DNA of 52,630 nucleotides from contig CAIKVZ010000093.1 of NCBI GenBank assembly GCA_903830985.1, positions 1 through 52,630 of the forward strand, written 5' to 3'. This document shows positions 1-9,059 of this stretch, piece by piece. Below the pieces are notes generated by a model. It had not been told where the DNA came from. It was given only the letters and a program-made list of their open reading frames with translations, and ran no database searches. This stretch comes from an uncultured beta proteobacterium (GTDB lineage: Bacteria > Pseudomonadota > Gammaproteobacteria > Burkholderiales > Burkholderiaceae_C). A program made the position numbers and the translations under genes. Within the stretch, counting starts at the first letter, position 1. Each line of letters begins with the position of its first letter.

Positions 1-1
1 C

Positions 2-2146
2 AAGCTGATCCCGAACAAGCCGGGCGTGGCCGTGACGCTGCAGTTGCCCCCGCCCGGGCACAAGAAAGACGACAAGCTGGTGTATGCGGTGGAGGCTGAG
101 CCGCTGCTGGCCGAGCGCGAGGCGAATGAGGAGGACGTCAAGACCCTGCTCACGCTGGCGCGCAAGCTCGAGGGCATGACGCGCAACGTGGGCATGCACG
201 CCGGCGGCGTGCTGATCGCGCCGGGCAAGCTCACCGACTTCTGCCCGCTGTACCAGCAGCCGGGCAGCGATTCGGCGGTGAGCCAGTTTGACAAGAACGA
301 CGTGGAGGCCATCGGCCTGGTGAAGTTCGACTTCTTGGGCCTGGCCACGCTCACCATCCTGGAGATCGCCAAGGACTTCATCCGCGCGCGCCATCCGGGG
401 CAGGAGAACTTCGCCTTCGAGAACATACCGCTGGACGACGCCGCCACCTACCGGCTGTTTTCCGACGGCAAGACCGAGGCCGTGTTCCAGTTTGAAAGCC
501 GCGGCATGCAGGGCATGCTGAAGGACGCCAAGCCGACCAGGCTGGAAGACCTGATTGCGCTCAACGCCCTGTACCGCCCGGGACCCATGGACCTGATCCC
601 CAGCTTCGTGGCGCGCAAGCACGGGCGCGAGCCGGTGGAGTACCCGCACCCTCTCGTGGCCAACATGCTTTCCGAGACCTACGGCATCATGGTCTACCAG
701 GAGCAGGTGATGCAGACCGCGCAGATCCTGGGCGGCTACTCGCTCGGTGGCGCCGACATGCTGCGCCGTGCCATGGGCAAGAAGGACGCGGACGAGATGG
801 CCAAGCATCGCCAGATCTTTCGCGACGGTGCGGCCAAAAATGACATCAAAGAAGAAAAGGCCGACGAGATCTTCGACCTGATGGAGAAGTTCGCGGGCTA
901 CGGCTTCAACAAGTCGCACGCTGCCGCCTACTCGCTGCTGGCCTACCACACGGGCTGGCTCAAGCGCCATTACGCGGCCGAGTTCTACTGCGCCAACATG
1001 ACGGTGGAAATGGGCGACACCGACAAGCTCAAGCTGCTGTTCGAGGACGCGAAGAAGTTTGGCATCGACTTCGAGACGCCGGACGTGAACCGGGGGCGGC
1101 ACCGCTTCGAGCCGGTGAGCAACAAGCTGATCCGCTACGGTCTGGGCGCCATCAAGGGCACGGGCCAGCAGGCGATTGAAGCCATCGTCGCCGCGCGCGA
1201 AGGCAACGGCGCCGGTGCCCAGTCCGGGCCCTTCACCAGCCTGTTCGATTTTTGCGTGCGCGTGGACCGCAGCCGCTTGAACAAGCGCACGGTGGAGGCC
1301 TTGATCAAGGCCGGCGCTTTCGATGCGATCCAGCAAAACCGCGCGGCGCTGCTGGCCTCGGTAGACCGGGCTTTCGAGTTTGCCGCCGCCGCGCTGGCCA
1401 ACGTGAATCAGGGCGGACTGTTCGACATGGGCGGCGACGACGACCACGGCTCCAGCACGCAGGAACCCGAACTGGTGCCGGCCCTGCCCTGGGGCGTGAA
1501 GGAGCGCCTCACCTACGAGAAGACAGCGCTGGGTTTCTTCCTGTCGGGCCATCTGTTCGACGAGGTGGTGCGCGAGGTGCGGACCTTCGTGAAGCGCGAG
1601 ATCGGCGACCTGGTGGACTCGCGCGAGCCGCAGCTGCTGGCCGGCATCATCACGGACTTTCGCATCATCAACGGCCAGCGCGGTCGCCTGGGTCTGTTCA
1701 AGCTCGACGACAAGACCGGCGTGATCGAGGCCAGCATCACCGACGAGATGATCAACGCGAACCGCAACCTGATGAAAGACGATGAGTTCATCGTGTTGCG
1801 CGCCACGCCCCAGCCGGACCGCTTCTCCGGCGGCATAAGGCTCAAGGTGACGGCCGTGTGGGATCTGGCGCAGGCGCGCTGTGCCTTTGGCAAATACTTT
1901 CGCGTCAAGGTGCAAGGGCGCGCGCCCGACATTGCGCGCCTGGTGCAGGACTTTCCGGCAAGGCGCGAAATGTCGGAAGAGGGTGAGCTGCTGCGTGGCC
2001 TGACGGTGCGCCTGGCGCTGCAGATGCAAGGCGCCAGCGTCGAGTTGCAACTGGGGGAAAAGGGCAAGTTCTTCCCCAGCGACGCGGCCCTGTCGAGCTG
2101 GCTGGCGCAAACCGGCATGGGTCAAGCGCAGATCGTCTACGACTGA
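2..2146 (+). CDS. dnaE: DNA polymerase III subunit alpha, C-terminal part (5' end outside window)
   Basis: Catalytic subunit of the replicative polymerase. The frame is open from base 2, so the N-terminal PHP domain and the first part of the palm (about 450 residues of a roughly 1170-residue family) lie upstream of the window. Visible in order: the MHAGGVLIAP motif, the FDFLGL motif that carries the third catalytic aspartate in this family, YRPGPM, the YQEQVMQ block, and the KSHAAAYSLLAYHTGWLK segment preceding the tandem helix-hairpin-helix region. Near the C-terminus an OB-fold starts at LLAGIITDFR. The first GTG in frame (base 26) is internal, not a start. The gene converges on tolA with only 9 bases between the stop codons. 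It is the ordinary DnaE1 type rather than the error-prone DnaE2, judging by similarity to E. coli DnaE. Confidence 0.97.
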   Translation, partial: KLIPNKPGVAVTLQLPPPGHKKDDKLVYAVEAEPLLAEREANEEDVKTLLTLARKLEGMTRNVGMHAGGVLIAPGKLTDFCPLYQQPGSDSAVSQFDKNDVEAIGLVKFDFLGLATLTILEIAKDFIRARHPGQENFAFENIPLDDAATYRLFSDGKTEAVFQFESRGMQGMLKDAKPTRLEDLIALNALYRPGPMDLIPSFVARKHGREPVEYPHPLVANMLSETYGIMVYQEQVMQTAQILGGYSLGGADMLRRAMGKKDADEMAKHRQIFRDGAAKNDIKEEKADEIFDLMEKFAGYGFNKSHAAAYSLLAYHTGWLKRHYAAEFYCANMTVEMGDTDKLKLLFEDAKKFGIDFETPDVNRGRHRFEPVSNKLIRYGLGAIKGTGQQAIEAIVAAREGNGAGAQSGPFTSLFDFCVRVDRSRLNKRTVEALIKAGAFDAIQQNRAALLASVDRAFEFAAAALANVNQGGLFDMGGDDDHGSSTQEPELVPALPWGVKERLTYEKTALGFFLSGHLFDEVVREVRTFVKREIGDLVDSREPQLLAGIITDFRIINGQRGRLGLFKLDDKTGVIEASITDEMINANRNLMKDDEFIVLRATPQPDRFSGGIRLKVTAVWDLAQARCAFGKYFRVKVQGRAPDIARLVQDFPARREMSEEGELLRGLTVRLALQMQGASVELQLGEKGKFFPSDAALSSWLAQTGMGQAQIVYD

Positions 2147-2155
2147 GACAAGTCC

Positions 2156-3079
2156 TCAGTCACGGGGTCGAAAGGTGATTTCCAGCGAGGGCTGGACCCG
2201 GCCGTCGACGTCGCGCGGCAGGCGCTCGGTCTTGTCGATGGCCTTGAGCACGGCTTCGTCCCAGGCCTTGTTGCCGCTGGACTTGATGAGTTTGGTGGGG
2301 TTCAGGATGGTGCCGTCAGGAGCAGTTCGCACTTCGACAATGGCGGCCGGATTGCCGGCAAAGTCTTCTGTGAAGACGATGTTGGGCTTGATGCGTGCTG
2401 CGATGCGCGCGCCATAGCTGGCCGAGGGTCCGGCCGACTTTGCGGCCGTGCCGGTGGAGGTCGCGGCACCGGTGGCACCGGCCAGGCCGGTGAGGCGCTG
2501 CAGGTTCTCCTGGCGCTGTTTTTCCAGTGCCTTGGTCGCGGCCAGTTCCTGCTTGGTTTTGGCGGCCAGCTCCAGCTTGGCCTTCGCCGCTTGTTCCTGT
2601 TTGAGTTTGGCGGCGGCCAGGGTCTTCTTGTCGGCTTCCTGGCGGCGCGCCAGTTCCTGCTCGTGGCGCTTGTCTTCGGCTGCCTTCTTCGTCTTCTCGC
2701 GATCCAGTTTGATCTGGTGCTCGCGCTCCAGCGCCTGTTGCGCCTTGAGCTTCTCGCGCTTTTTTTCGCGTTCCCGCTCCAGCGCAATCTCCGGATCCGG
2801 CGCTACCACGACGGGCGCTGCGACCGGCTCGGGTGGCGGCTGCACAGGCGCGGCTTCGGCCACCGGTTCAGGTGGGGGCGGCGGCGGTGCGGCCTGCTCG
2901 GCCACGGCGGCCCAGAACACCGAGTCGGAGGGTGTCGGCGGCGGGTCTTGAGGCCATTTCATGAAAATGAGCGGATACACCAGCAGGGTATGCGCTAGCA
3001 GTGCCAGCGCGAACGCGCGCCACATGCCCGGGGGCTGGTGCGGAGCAAATTCCAGGCGCTGGGCGGCAGTGGCGGACAT
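2156..3079 (-). CDS. tolA: Cell envelope protein TolA
   Basis: Inner-membrane anchored spanning protein of the Tol-Pal system, which uses the proton motive force to keep the outer membrane attached during division. The 307-residue protein has one membrane helix (about residues 22-40), a Pro/Ala-rich stretch (43-88), a long Lys/Glu/Ala coiled coil (about 90-190) and a C-terminal TonB/TolA-type domain (about 220-307). In E. coli the helix carries a Ser-x3-His motif that contacts TolQR; here His30 is present but the residue four before it is Ala26. It is the last gene of a ybgC-tolQ-tolR-tolA operon, 27 bases after tolR. TolB and Pal, usually next, are not adjacent; the operon instead runs into dnaE. 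Confidence 0.9.
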   Translation of the reverse strand: MSATAAQRLEFAPHQPPGMWRAFALALLAHTLLVYPLIFMKWPQDPPPTPSDSVFWAAVAEQAAPPPPPPEPVAEAAPVQPPPEPVAAPVVVAPDPEIALEREREKKREKLKAQQALEREHQIKLDREKTKKAAEDKRHEQELARRQEADKKTLAAAKLKQEQAAKAKLELAAKTKQELAATKALEKQRQENLQRLTGLAGATGAATSTGTAAKSAGPSASYGARIAARIKPNIVFTEDFAGNPAAIVEVRTAPDGTILNPTKLIKSSGNKAWDEAVLKAIDKTERLPRDVDGRVQPSLEITFRPRD

Positions 3080-3106
3080 CGACGTGAAAGGCTGCAGCGC
3101 TGGAGT

Positions 3107-3550
3107 TCAGGGCGCCAGTTGAACGGCCAGACCGATGCGCGGCACACCGGCTCGCTGCAGTGTGTCCATTACCTTGACCACGGTTTCGTATTTCACGGCG
3201 CGGTCGGCGCTGATCACCACCGGCGTGGTGGCCAGGCCGGCCTGCGCCTTGCGCACGGCTTGCGCGATGTCCTTGAGTGCCAGCGGCGCGGGACTTGGCG
3301 GGGCGGCCTTGTCAGCCGCTGCGCTCACGCTCAGTTCCAGGCTGTCGTCCTTGTTCACGATGATGCGGATCACATGGTCCGCGACCTTGTTCGCCTTGCC
3401 CACGCTGGGCAGGTCGATCACGCTCGGTGCGATCAGCGGCGCCGTCACCATGAAGATGATGAGCAGCACCAGCATCACGTCGATAAAGGGCACCATGTTG
3501 ATTTCATTGATGGTGCGGCGGCCGCGGCCGCGGGACACGAGGGCGGGCAT
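3107..3550 (-). CDS. tolR: TolR, ExbD/TolR-type biopolymer transport protein
   Basis: Proton-channel partner of TolQ in the Tol-Pal motor. The 147-residue protein has a short cytoplasmic N-terminus, one membrane helix (about residues 20-40) and a periplasmic domain. The motif PFIDVMLVLLIIFMV contains the conserved Asp24 that is protonated in this family (Asp23 in E. coli TolR). The position between tolQ (12 bases upstream) and tolA identifies it as TolR rather than ExbD. Confidence 0.93.
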   Translation of the reverse strand: MPALVSRGRGRRTINEINMVPFIDVMLVLLIIFMVTAPLIAPSVIDLPSVGKANKVADHVIRIIVNKDDSLELSVSAAADKAAPPSPAPLALKDIAQAVRKAQAGLATTPVVISADRAVKYETVVKVMDTLQRAGVPRIGLAVQLAP

Positions 3551-3562
3551 GGTCGGGTCTGC

Positions 3563-4255
3563 CTATTGGGCGCCGGCCTGCGGCACGCTCAGGTTGCGCT
3601 GCAGGATGTTGGAGAACTCCTCGATGAAGGTCTCCAGCCGGATCGCGATGCGGTCGATGTCGCGCGCAAAGCGGTTGTAGGAAACGACGGCGGGAATCGC
3701 AGCAAACAGGCCGATGGCCGTGGCCACCAGGGCCTCGGCAATGCCGGGTGCCACTGTGGCCAGGGTCACCTGTTGCAGCGCGGCCAGGCCGGTGAAGGCG
3801 TGCATGATGCCCCATACCGTGCCGAACAGGCCGACGTAGGGTGAAACCGAACCCACCGAGGCGAGGAACGACAAATGCGTTTCGATCACGTCCATCTCGC
3901 GCTGAAAACTGGCGCGCATGGCGCGCCGGGCGCCGTCCATCAGCGTGGCGGAATCGGTGATGCGGCGTTCGCGCAGTTTCTGGAATTCGCGCATGCCGCT
4001 GGCAAAGATGCGCTCCATGGGTCCGCCGTGCGCGGCGTTTTTCACGGCTGTGGCAAACAGGTCGCTCATGTTGGTGCCAGACCAGAAGTTGCGCTCGAAA
4101 TCGTCGTTCAACGCCTTCACCTTGCCCAGGGAAAACAGCTTGCGAAAGATGGCCGCCCAGCTCGAAATGGACACGCCCACCAGCAGCAGCATGACGGCTT
4201 GCACCACCCAACTGGCGTGCAGCACGAGCTGAAAAATTGACAGGTCTTGGTTCAT
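3563..4255 (-). CDS. tolQ: TolQ, MotA/TolQ/ExbB proton channel protein
   Basis: Five-subunit proton channel component of Tol-Pal. The open frame extends upstream, but I chose the ATG at 4255 because the protein then starts MNQDLSIFQLVLHASWVVQA, the usual TolQ N-terminus, and this ATG overlaps the ybgC stop as ATGA. The result is 230 residues, normal for TolQ. Three membrane segments are visible: one near the N-terminus (about 13-35) and two in the second half, the last pair forming the channel region with conserved small residues (VGLFGTVWGIMHAF). Confidence 0.94.
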   Translation of the reverse strand: MNQDLSIFQLVLHASWVVQAVMLLLVGVSISSWAAIFRKLFSLGKVKALNDDFERNFWSGTNMSDLFATAVKNAAHGGPMERIFASGMREFQKLRERRITDSATLMDGARRAMRASFQREMDVIETHLSFLASVGSVSPYVGLFGTVWGIMHAFTGLAALQQVTLATVAPGIAEALVATAIGLFAAIPAVVSYNRFARDIDRIAIRLETFIEEFSNILQRNLSVPQAGAQ

Positions 4256-4680
4256 TTTTGAAGGGTTTGCAGGAGGAAGGTCGGAATTCTCGCAGGCTTG
4301 AGGGTGGCACTGTCCACCCAGCCAATGCGAACCTGGCCGGCGCACAACAGCACCGGGTCTGTGGGCGGCGCTGAAAGCAGCAGCACCTGTTGCGCCATGG
4401 TAAAGGACGAACGGCCCATTTCGCTGACCGCAGCTGTAACCAAAAGTTCGTCGTCCAGACGCGCCGGCCGGTGGTATTTGAGGCTGGCCTCGCTCACCAC
4501 GAACATGCCGCCCGTGCTTTGACGCAACTCGTGTTGTGACAGCCCCAGGGCGCGCAGCCACTCGGTGCGTGCGCGCTCGAAGTACTTGAGGTAGTTGGCG
4601 TAGAACACGATGCCTCCGGCGTCTGTGTCTTCCCAGTAGACGCGCACCGGCCAGGTGAAGGGGGTCGCTGGATTCGTCAT
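4252..4680 (-). CDS. ybgC: Tol-Pal system-associated acyl-CoA thioesterase YbgC
   Basis: Hot-dog fold thioesterase regularly encoded with tolQRA; in E. coli it hydrolyses acyl-CoA or acyl-ACP and interacts with phospholipid synthesis. The protein (142 residues) opens with VRVYWEDTDAGGIVFYANYL, in which Asp18 is the family's catalytic aspartate. The start at 4680 was chosen because sequence upstream belongs to an interspersed repeat; a longer in-frame reading to 4824 is not credible. The stop overlaps the tolQ start by four bases, suggesting translational coupling. Confidence 0.92.
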   Translation of the reverse strand: MTNPATPFTWPVRVYWEDTDAGGIVFYANYLKYFERARTEWLRALGLSQHELRQSTGGMFVVSEASLKYHRPARLDDELLVTAAVSEMGRSSFTMAQQVLLLSAPPTDPVLLCAGQVRIGWVDSATLKPARIPTFLLQTLQK

Positions 4681-4694
4681 GGCAATGCTGAAAT

Positions 4695-5001
4695 CGTCAT
4701 TGCGAGCCGCGCCAGCGGCGTGGCAATCCATGTTGCCGCATCGGCACGCCTCCTCCCAATGACGACTTTCTTGTGGCTGCGCAGCCGGTGTACGGCGTGC
4801 GTCCTCATGGTGCCAAACGCGCACAAATCGGCCACCCGCCGCACACCAGCCGCTTGAAGTAGCGCCGCAGGCTCACGTTTCCACGAATGTTCATGCAAAG
4901 GAGCGAAACGACGTGGCAATCCATGCGTTTGCGGCGTCGCCAATCTCCTCGCTATGACGTTACGGACAGCATGGATTGCCGCGCTCCGCTCGCAATGGCG
5001 G
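4695..5001. repeat. Cluster of interspersed palindromic repeat fragments
   Basis: The only content of the gene-free stretch 4681-5008. Copy 1 (4695-4764) begins CGTCATTG and ends CAATGACG, an inverted pair. The 13-mer GTGGCAATCCATG occurs exactly at 4720-4732 and again at 4913-4925, and its partial complement CATGGATTGCC occurs at 4970-4980, followed by CTCGCAATGGCGG. Repeats with the pattern TCATTGCGAG...GGCAATCCA...TGGATTGCC...CTCGCAATGA are widespread between genes in many Proteobacteria. The stretch shows apparent open frames on both strands that are simply translations of the repeat. Confidence 0.75.
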
Positions 5002-5008
5002 CTACCCT

Positions 5009-6229
5009 TCATGCCAGCCACACCTGCAGCCGCGCCACGGCTGCTTGCAACTGTTCCATGGAATTGGCGGTGGAAAATCGGATGAAGTCATTCGTCTGCG
5101 CCACACCGAAATCGCGCCCCGGCGTGACGGCGATGTGGGTCTGCTGCAGCATGGCCTCGGCGAAGTTCCAGCTGCCCGCGATGCCGAGCCGGGTGCAGGC
5201 GGCAGAGCAGTCGGCCCAGGCGTAGAAGGCGCCGTCGGGCATGACCGGTACGTTCAGGCCCAGGGCGTTGAGGGCCGGCACGAAGTAGTCGCGCCGCGCC
5301 TTGAATTCGGCGCGCCGGCGCTCGTACTCGGCCAGGCTTGGGTCCTCGAAACAGGCCAGTGCGGCGTGCTGGGCAATGCTGCTGGGGCAGATGAACAAAT
5401 GTTGTGCCAGGCGCTCGATCACCTGGACCAAAGCCTCTGGCACGACCAGCCAGCCCAGGCGCCAGCCCGTCATGTGAAAGTATTTGCTGAAGCTGTTGAT
5501 GCTGACGATCTGGTCGTCCAGCGCCAGCGCGGTCTGGCCGTAGCGCTCGTCGTGGCTGAGACCCAGGTAGATTTCGTCCATGAGCGTGATGCCGCCCTGG
5601 GCGCTGACGAATTCATGCGTGCGCCGCAGTTCCATGGGGTCGATGGAGGTGCCGGTCGGATTCGAGGGCGAGGCCAGCAGCACGCCGCGCGTCGCCCAGG
5701 CGCTGCTGCTGTCCCGCGGCTTCCAGGCCCGCTGCACCGAGGCGGCGCTGAGCTGGAAACGCTGTTGCGCAGTCGTTGGCACGAGCACGGCGCGGCCTTC
5801 TGCGGCGCGCACGAAATGGCGGTTGCAGGGATAGCTCGGGTCCGGCATGAGGATTTCGTCACCGGCTTCGACCAGCGCCAGGCAAGCCAGTTGCAGCGCA
5901 GCGGAGGCGCCGGCCGTGACCACGATGCTCGAGGCCGGCACCCTGACCCCGAAGCGCGTGGCGTACCAATGGCTGATGCGTTCGCGCAGTTCAGGCAGTC
6001 CGGTGGCCGCGGTGTATTGGGTGCGTCCGTCACGGATCGATTTCTCGGCAGCCTGCTGCACCAAGGGCGGCGCCGTGAAGTCGGGCTCGCCGATGTTCAG
6101 GAAAATCACCGGCCGCTCACTGTTTTCGCAGGTGCTTGCCAGAGCGGCAGCGGCCTTGGCCATCTCCATCACATAAAACGGCTCCATGCCGTCGGCGCGG
6201 GCGCTGACCCGCAGGCCGGTCTTGGGCAT
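5009..6229 (-). CDS. Pyridoxal phosphate-dependent class I/II aminotransferase
   Basis: Fold-type I aminotransferase of 406 residues, probably using glutamate/2-oxoglutarate with an amino or keto acid partner; substrate cannot be read from sequence. The PLP-binding lysine is Lys249 in the SFSKYFHMTGWRLGWL motif; ASPSNPTGT and MDEIYLGL are also typical. The start at 6229 gives MPKTGLRVSARADGMEPF; the upstream extension would run into nusB. The gene follows nusB by one base and so ends the riboflavin-nusB operon. Related genes are often annotated as aspartate or alanine aminotransferase (AlaA/AspC type). Confidence 0.88.
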   Translation of the reverse strand: MPKTGLRVSARADGMEPFYVMEMAKAAAALASTCENSERPVIFLNIGEPDFTAPPLVQQAAEKSIRDGRTQYTAATGLPELRERISHWYATRFGVRVPASSIVVTAGASAALQLACLALVEAGDEILMPDPSYPCNRHFVRAAEGRAVLVPTTAQQRFQLSAASVQRAWKPRDSSSAWATRGVLLASPSNPTGTSIDPMELRRTHEFVSAQGGITLMDEIYLGLSHDERYGQTALALDDQIVSINSFSKYFHMTGWRLGWLVVPEALVQVIERLAQHLFICPSSIAQHAALACFEDPSLAEYERRRAEFKARRDYFVPALNALGLNVPVMPDGAFYAWADCSAACTRLGIAGSWNFAEAMLQQTHIAVTPGRDFGVAQTNDFIRFSTANSMEQLQAAVARLQVWLA

Positions 6230-6230
6230 T

Positions 6231-6761
6231 TCAGCTTCGTTTGGCACTGCTGCGGTCGTGGGCCATTTCTTCGCCGCGCAGCGAGGGCGCCAGGCCGTTG
6301 AGCACGGCGTTGACGTACTTGTGCCCGTCGGTGCCACCAAACTCCTTGGCCAGTTCGACGCATTCGTTGAGCACCACCCGCCAGGGAACGTCCAGGCAGC
6401 GCTGCAACTCGTAGGCGCCGATCCACATCACAGAGTGCTCGACAGGCGAAATCTCCGCCATGGGACGGTCCAGCAGTGGCAGGATCAGCGCGTCGAGTTC
6501 CGCTGCCATCTCGATGCAGCCGTGCAGCAGCGCGTCAAAGTGCGCTGCATCGGCCTTGTTGAAGCCGGCCAGATCGCGCGTGAAGCTGTCGATGCCGGCG
6601 GCCTCATTGCGCCCCACCAGGTGCTGGTACAGGGCCTGCAAGGCAAATTCTCGGGCCCGCGTGCGCGGCGGCTTGGAGGATGCCTTGCGCGTACCCGTGC
6701 TGGTCAGTCCGGTGCGGGCCTGGCGCGGTGGGCGCGCGGTGCTCAGGGGTGCTTCACTCAT
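6231..6761 (-). CDS. nusB: Transcription antitermination factor NusB
   Basis: RNA-binding all-helical protein that, with NusE (S10), binds boxA RNA for rRNA antitermination. The 176 residues include the family core starting [18 protein letters not shown] at about residue 33, and the [16 protein letters not shown] and [20 protein letters not shown] segments. The first 30 or so residues are a Ser/Thr/Arg-rich extension typical of Burkholderiales homologues. Its start overlaps the ribH stop (ATGA). The ribH-nusB pairing is very common. Confidence 0.95.
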   Translation of the reverse strand: MSEAPLSTARPPRQARTGLTSTGTRKASSKPPRTRAREFALQALYQHLVGRNEAAGIDSFTRDLAGFNKADAAHFDALLHGCIEMAAELDALILPLLDRPMAEISPVEHSVMWIGAYELQRCLDVPWRVVLNECVELAKEFGGTDGHKYVNAVLNGLAPSLRGEEMAHDRSSAKRS

Positions 6762-7234
6762 GCGAGTTTCTCCAGAAGGTTCGCCATTTCCACCGCCACG
6801 TAGGCGGCGTCGCGGCCCTTCTCCACTTGGCGCTCCACGGCCTGGTCCAGGTTCTCCGTGGTCAGGATGGCGTTGGCGATGGGCAGGCCATAGTCCAGCG
6901 CAATGCGGCTCACGCCCGCGCCCGATTCATTGGCCACGAGTTCGAAGTGGTAGGTCTCACCGCGGATGATGCAGCCCAAGGCCACCAATGCGTCGAACTT
7001 TTCGGTCTCGGCAAGAGCCTGCAGCGCCAGCGAAATTTCCAGCGCGCCGGGCACCTGCACGTGCTCGATGTTCTCGGGCAGCACGCCGAGTTCCATCAGC
7101 TCGTCCTTGCAGGCCGCAGCCAGCGCGTCGGTGACGCCGGCATTGAAGCGAGCCTGGACCAGGCCGATCACCAGTTGGCTGCCGTCGAGCAGTTCGGACT
7201 TGACGCGGTTGGATTCTGTGGGTTGCATGGTCAT
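6758..7234 (-). CDS. ribH: 6,7-dimethyl-8-ribityllumazine synthase
   Basis: Condenses 5-amino-6-ribitylamino-uracil with 3,4-dihydroxy-2-butanone 4-phosphate, the penultimate riboflavin step. The 158-residue protein has the family features [11 protein letters not shown] near the N-terminus, [14 protein letters not shown] in the middle and the [18 protein letters not shown] segment. The ATG at 7234 overlaps the ribBA stop; an ATG six bases further in (7228) is an alternative start. Tight overlaps with ribBA and nusB indicate one transcript. Confidence 0.95.
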   Translation of the reverse strand: MTMQPTESNRVKSELLDGSQLVIGLVQARFNAGVTDALAAACKDELMELGVLPENIEHVQVPGALEISLALQALAETEKFDALVALGCIIRGETYHFELVANESGAGVSRIALDYGLPIANAILTTENLDQAVERQVEKGRDAAYVAVEMANLLEKLA

Positions 7235-8364
7235 TCTCCTTGAGCAACTTGCTTGGTGAGGTAGCCGGTGATTTCCAGGCCATAACCGGTCATGCTGGGC
7301 ATGCGGCGCGGGTTGCCCATGAGCTGCATGCGGTGCACGCCGCAGTCACGCAGGATCTGCGCACCCACGCCGTAGCTGCGCAAGTCCATGCGGCCACGTT
7401 CGGGCGCATGGGCGGCACGCGCCTTGCCATCAAACTGGGCCAGCAACTGTTCGGCGCTCTCGCCGCAGTTGAGCAGTACCACCACGCCGCGGCCTTCCTG
7501 GGCCACGCGCTGCAGCGCCGCCTCCAGGCTCCAGGAGTGCATGGCGCGGTTCACTTCCAGCGCGTCCAGCACGGACAGCGGCTCATGCACCCGCGCCACC
7601 ACGGAATCTGTCGACTCCCACTGGCCCTTGACCAGCGCCAGGTGCACGCCCTGGCTGGGCAGGTCGCGGTAGGCGTGCGCGGTGAACTCGCCGAAAGCGG
7701 TTTGCAGGCTGCGGGTGCTGAGCTTTTGCACCAGCGACTCGGTGCGGCTGCGGTGCTCGATCAGGTCGGCAATGGTGCCGATCTTCAGGCCGTGCTCGGC
7801 GGCGAACAGTTGCAGGTCCGGCAGGCGCGCCATGGTGCCGTCGTCCTTCATGATTTCGCAGATCACCGAGGCCGGCGTGCAGCCCGCCATGGCGGCCAGA
7901 TCGCAACCCGCTTCGGTGTGGCCGGCGCGCATCAGCACGCCGCCGTCCACCGCCTGCAGCGGGAAGATGTGTCCCGGCTGCACCAGGTCGTCGGGCACGG
8001 CCTTGCGCGCCACCGCGGCCTGCACCGTGCGCGATCGGTCGGCGGCCGAAATGCCGGTGCTCACGCCCTCGGCGGCTTCAATCGACACGGTGAAGGCCGT
8101 GCCCTTCTTGTCGCCGTTGCGCATCGTCATGGGAGGCAGTTGCAGGCGCTCGCAGATGTCGCGTGTCAGCGTCAGGCAGATCAGGCCACGGCCAAAGCGT
8201 GCCATGAAATTGATGGCGTCTGGCGTGACGTGCTCGGCGGCGAGCACCAGGTCGCCTTCGTTCTCGCGGTCTTCTTCGTCGACCAGGATCACCATGCGTC
8301 CGGCGCGCATTTCGGCAACGATGTCTTCAACTGGCGAAATGCCTAAGGGGGAGGGGCTTGTCAT
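7231..8364 (-). CDS. ribBA: 3,4-dihydroxy-2-butanone-4-phosphate synthase with a degenerate GTP cyclohydrolase II domain
   Basis: The N-terminal domain (about residues 1-205) is RibB, making the four-carbon precursor from ribulose 5-phosphate; the acidic loop [17 protein letters not shown] and [10 protein letters not shown] are intact. The C-terminal domain (about 210-365) aligns in position with RibA, but the zinc-binding cysteines expected in the ECLTGDxFGSxRCDCG motif are missing: the equivalent stretch reads [21 protein letters not shown] infer that only the RibB activity remains and that a true RibA is encoded elsewhere, a situation known in beta- and gammaproteobacteria. Total length is 377 residues. 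The gene sits 13 bases after ribE and overlaps ribH. Confidence 0.9.
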   Translation of the reverse strand: MTSPSPLGISPVEDIVAEMRAGRMVILVDEEDRENEGDLVLAAEHVTPDAINFMARFGRGLICLTLTRDICERLQLPPMTMRNGDKKGTAFTVSIEAAEGVSTGISAADRSRTVQAAVARKAVPDDLVQPGHIFPLQAVDGGVLMRAGHTEAGCDLAAMAGCTPASVICEIMKDDGTMARLPDLQLFAAEHGLKIGTIADLIEHRSRTESLVQKLSTRSLQTAFGEFTAHAYRDLPSQGVHLALVKGQWESTDSVVARVHEPLSVLDALEVNRAMHSWSLEAALQRVAQEGRGVVVLLNCGESAEQLLAQFDGKARAAHAPERGRMDLRSYGVGAQILRDCGVHRMQLMGNPRRMPSMTGYGLEITGYLTKQVAQGE

Positions 8365-8377
8365 AGCAGGGTGTCTC

Positions 8378-9016
8378 TCAAACGGGTAATTGGGGTTGGA
8401 TGCTGCTGCCCAGCATGCGTTCCACGTAGCGCGCGATCAGATCGATCTCCAGGTTCACGCGAGTGCCGGGCTTGAGCGCATGCAGGGCCGTGTTCTGCAC
8501 GGTGTGGGGAATCAGGTTGATGCTCACTTCGCAATCATCAGTGCCGTCACGCACGGCGTTGACCGTCAGGCTCACGCCGTTCACCGTGATGGAGCCCTTG
8601 TAAACCAGATACTTGGCCAGCGCCCGCGGGCACGACAGGCGCAACTCCCAACTCTCGCCTACAGGGGCAAAGTGGCTCACATGGCCGACACCGTCCACAT
8701 GGCCCGAGACAATGTGCCCGCCCAGGCGGTCGTTGGCGCGCAGTGCCTTTTCCAGATTGATCGGTCCCGGTGCATCCAGCCCCGCGGTCTTGTCCAGCGA
8801 CTCGGCCGAGATCTCGATGCAAAAGCGCCGCTGCGCCGTGTCGAGTGCAGTGACGGTCATGCAGGCGCCGTTGAGCGCGATGCTGTCACCCAGTCCGACA
8901 TCGTCGAGATAAGCGGGCGGGGCCTCGATTTCCAGACGCAGCCCGTGCTGCGCCGAGCTGCCTTGTGCGTGCACGGCGTGGATGGTCCCGACGCCGGTAA
9001 TGATTCCAGTAAACAT
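8378..9016 (-). CDS. ribE: Riboflavin synthase subunit alpha
   Basis: Dismutates two lumazine molecules to riboflavin. The start at 9016 gives [12 protein letters not shown], the hallmark N-terminus; the in-frame ATG 33 bases upstream would add an atypical leader. The protein is 212 residues with two lumazine-binding repeats: the first begins at residue 1, the second near [15 protein letters not shown]. The LNGACMTVT and VNGVSLTVN motifs occur once in each half, showing the internal duplication. Confidence 0.95.
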   Translation of the reverse strand: MFTGIITGVGTIHAVHAQGSSAQHGLRLEIEAPPAYLDDVGLGDSIALNGACMTVTALDTAQRRFCIEISAESLDKTAGLDAPGPINLEKALRANDRLGGHIVSGHVDGVGHVSHFAPVGESWELRLSCPRALAKYLVYKGSITVNGVSLTVNAVRDGTDDCEVSINLIPHTVQNTALHALKPGTRVNLEIDLIARYVERMLGSSIQPQLPV

Positions 9017-9059
9017 CCCGCTATTTTCGCAGGGAAACGGTGTCGCCAACTGGCCGGGG

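Noticed and set aside
4677-5021. Open frames translating as CERSAAIH-type peptides on the minus strand
   Set aside because: These are translations of the interspersed repeat, a frequent source of false gene calls.
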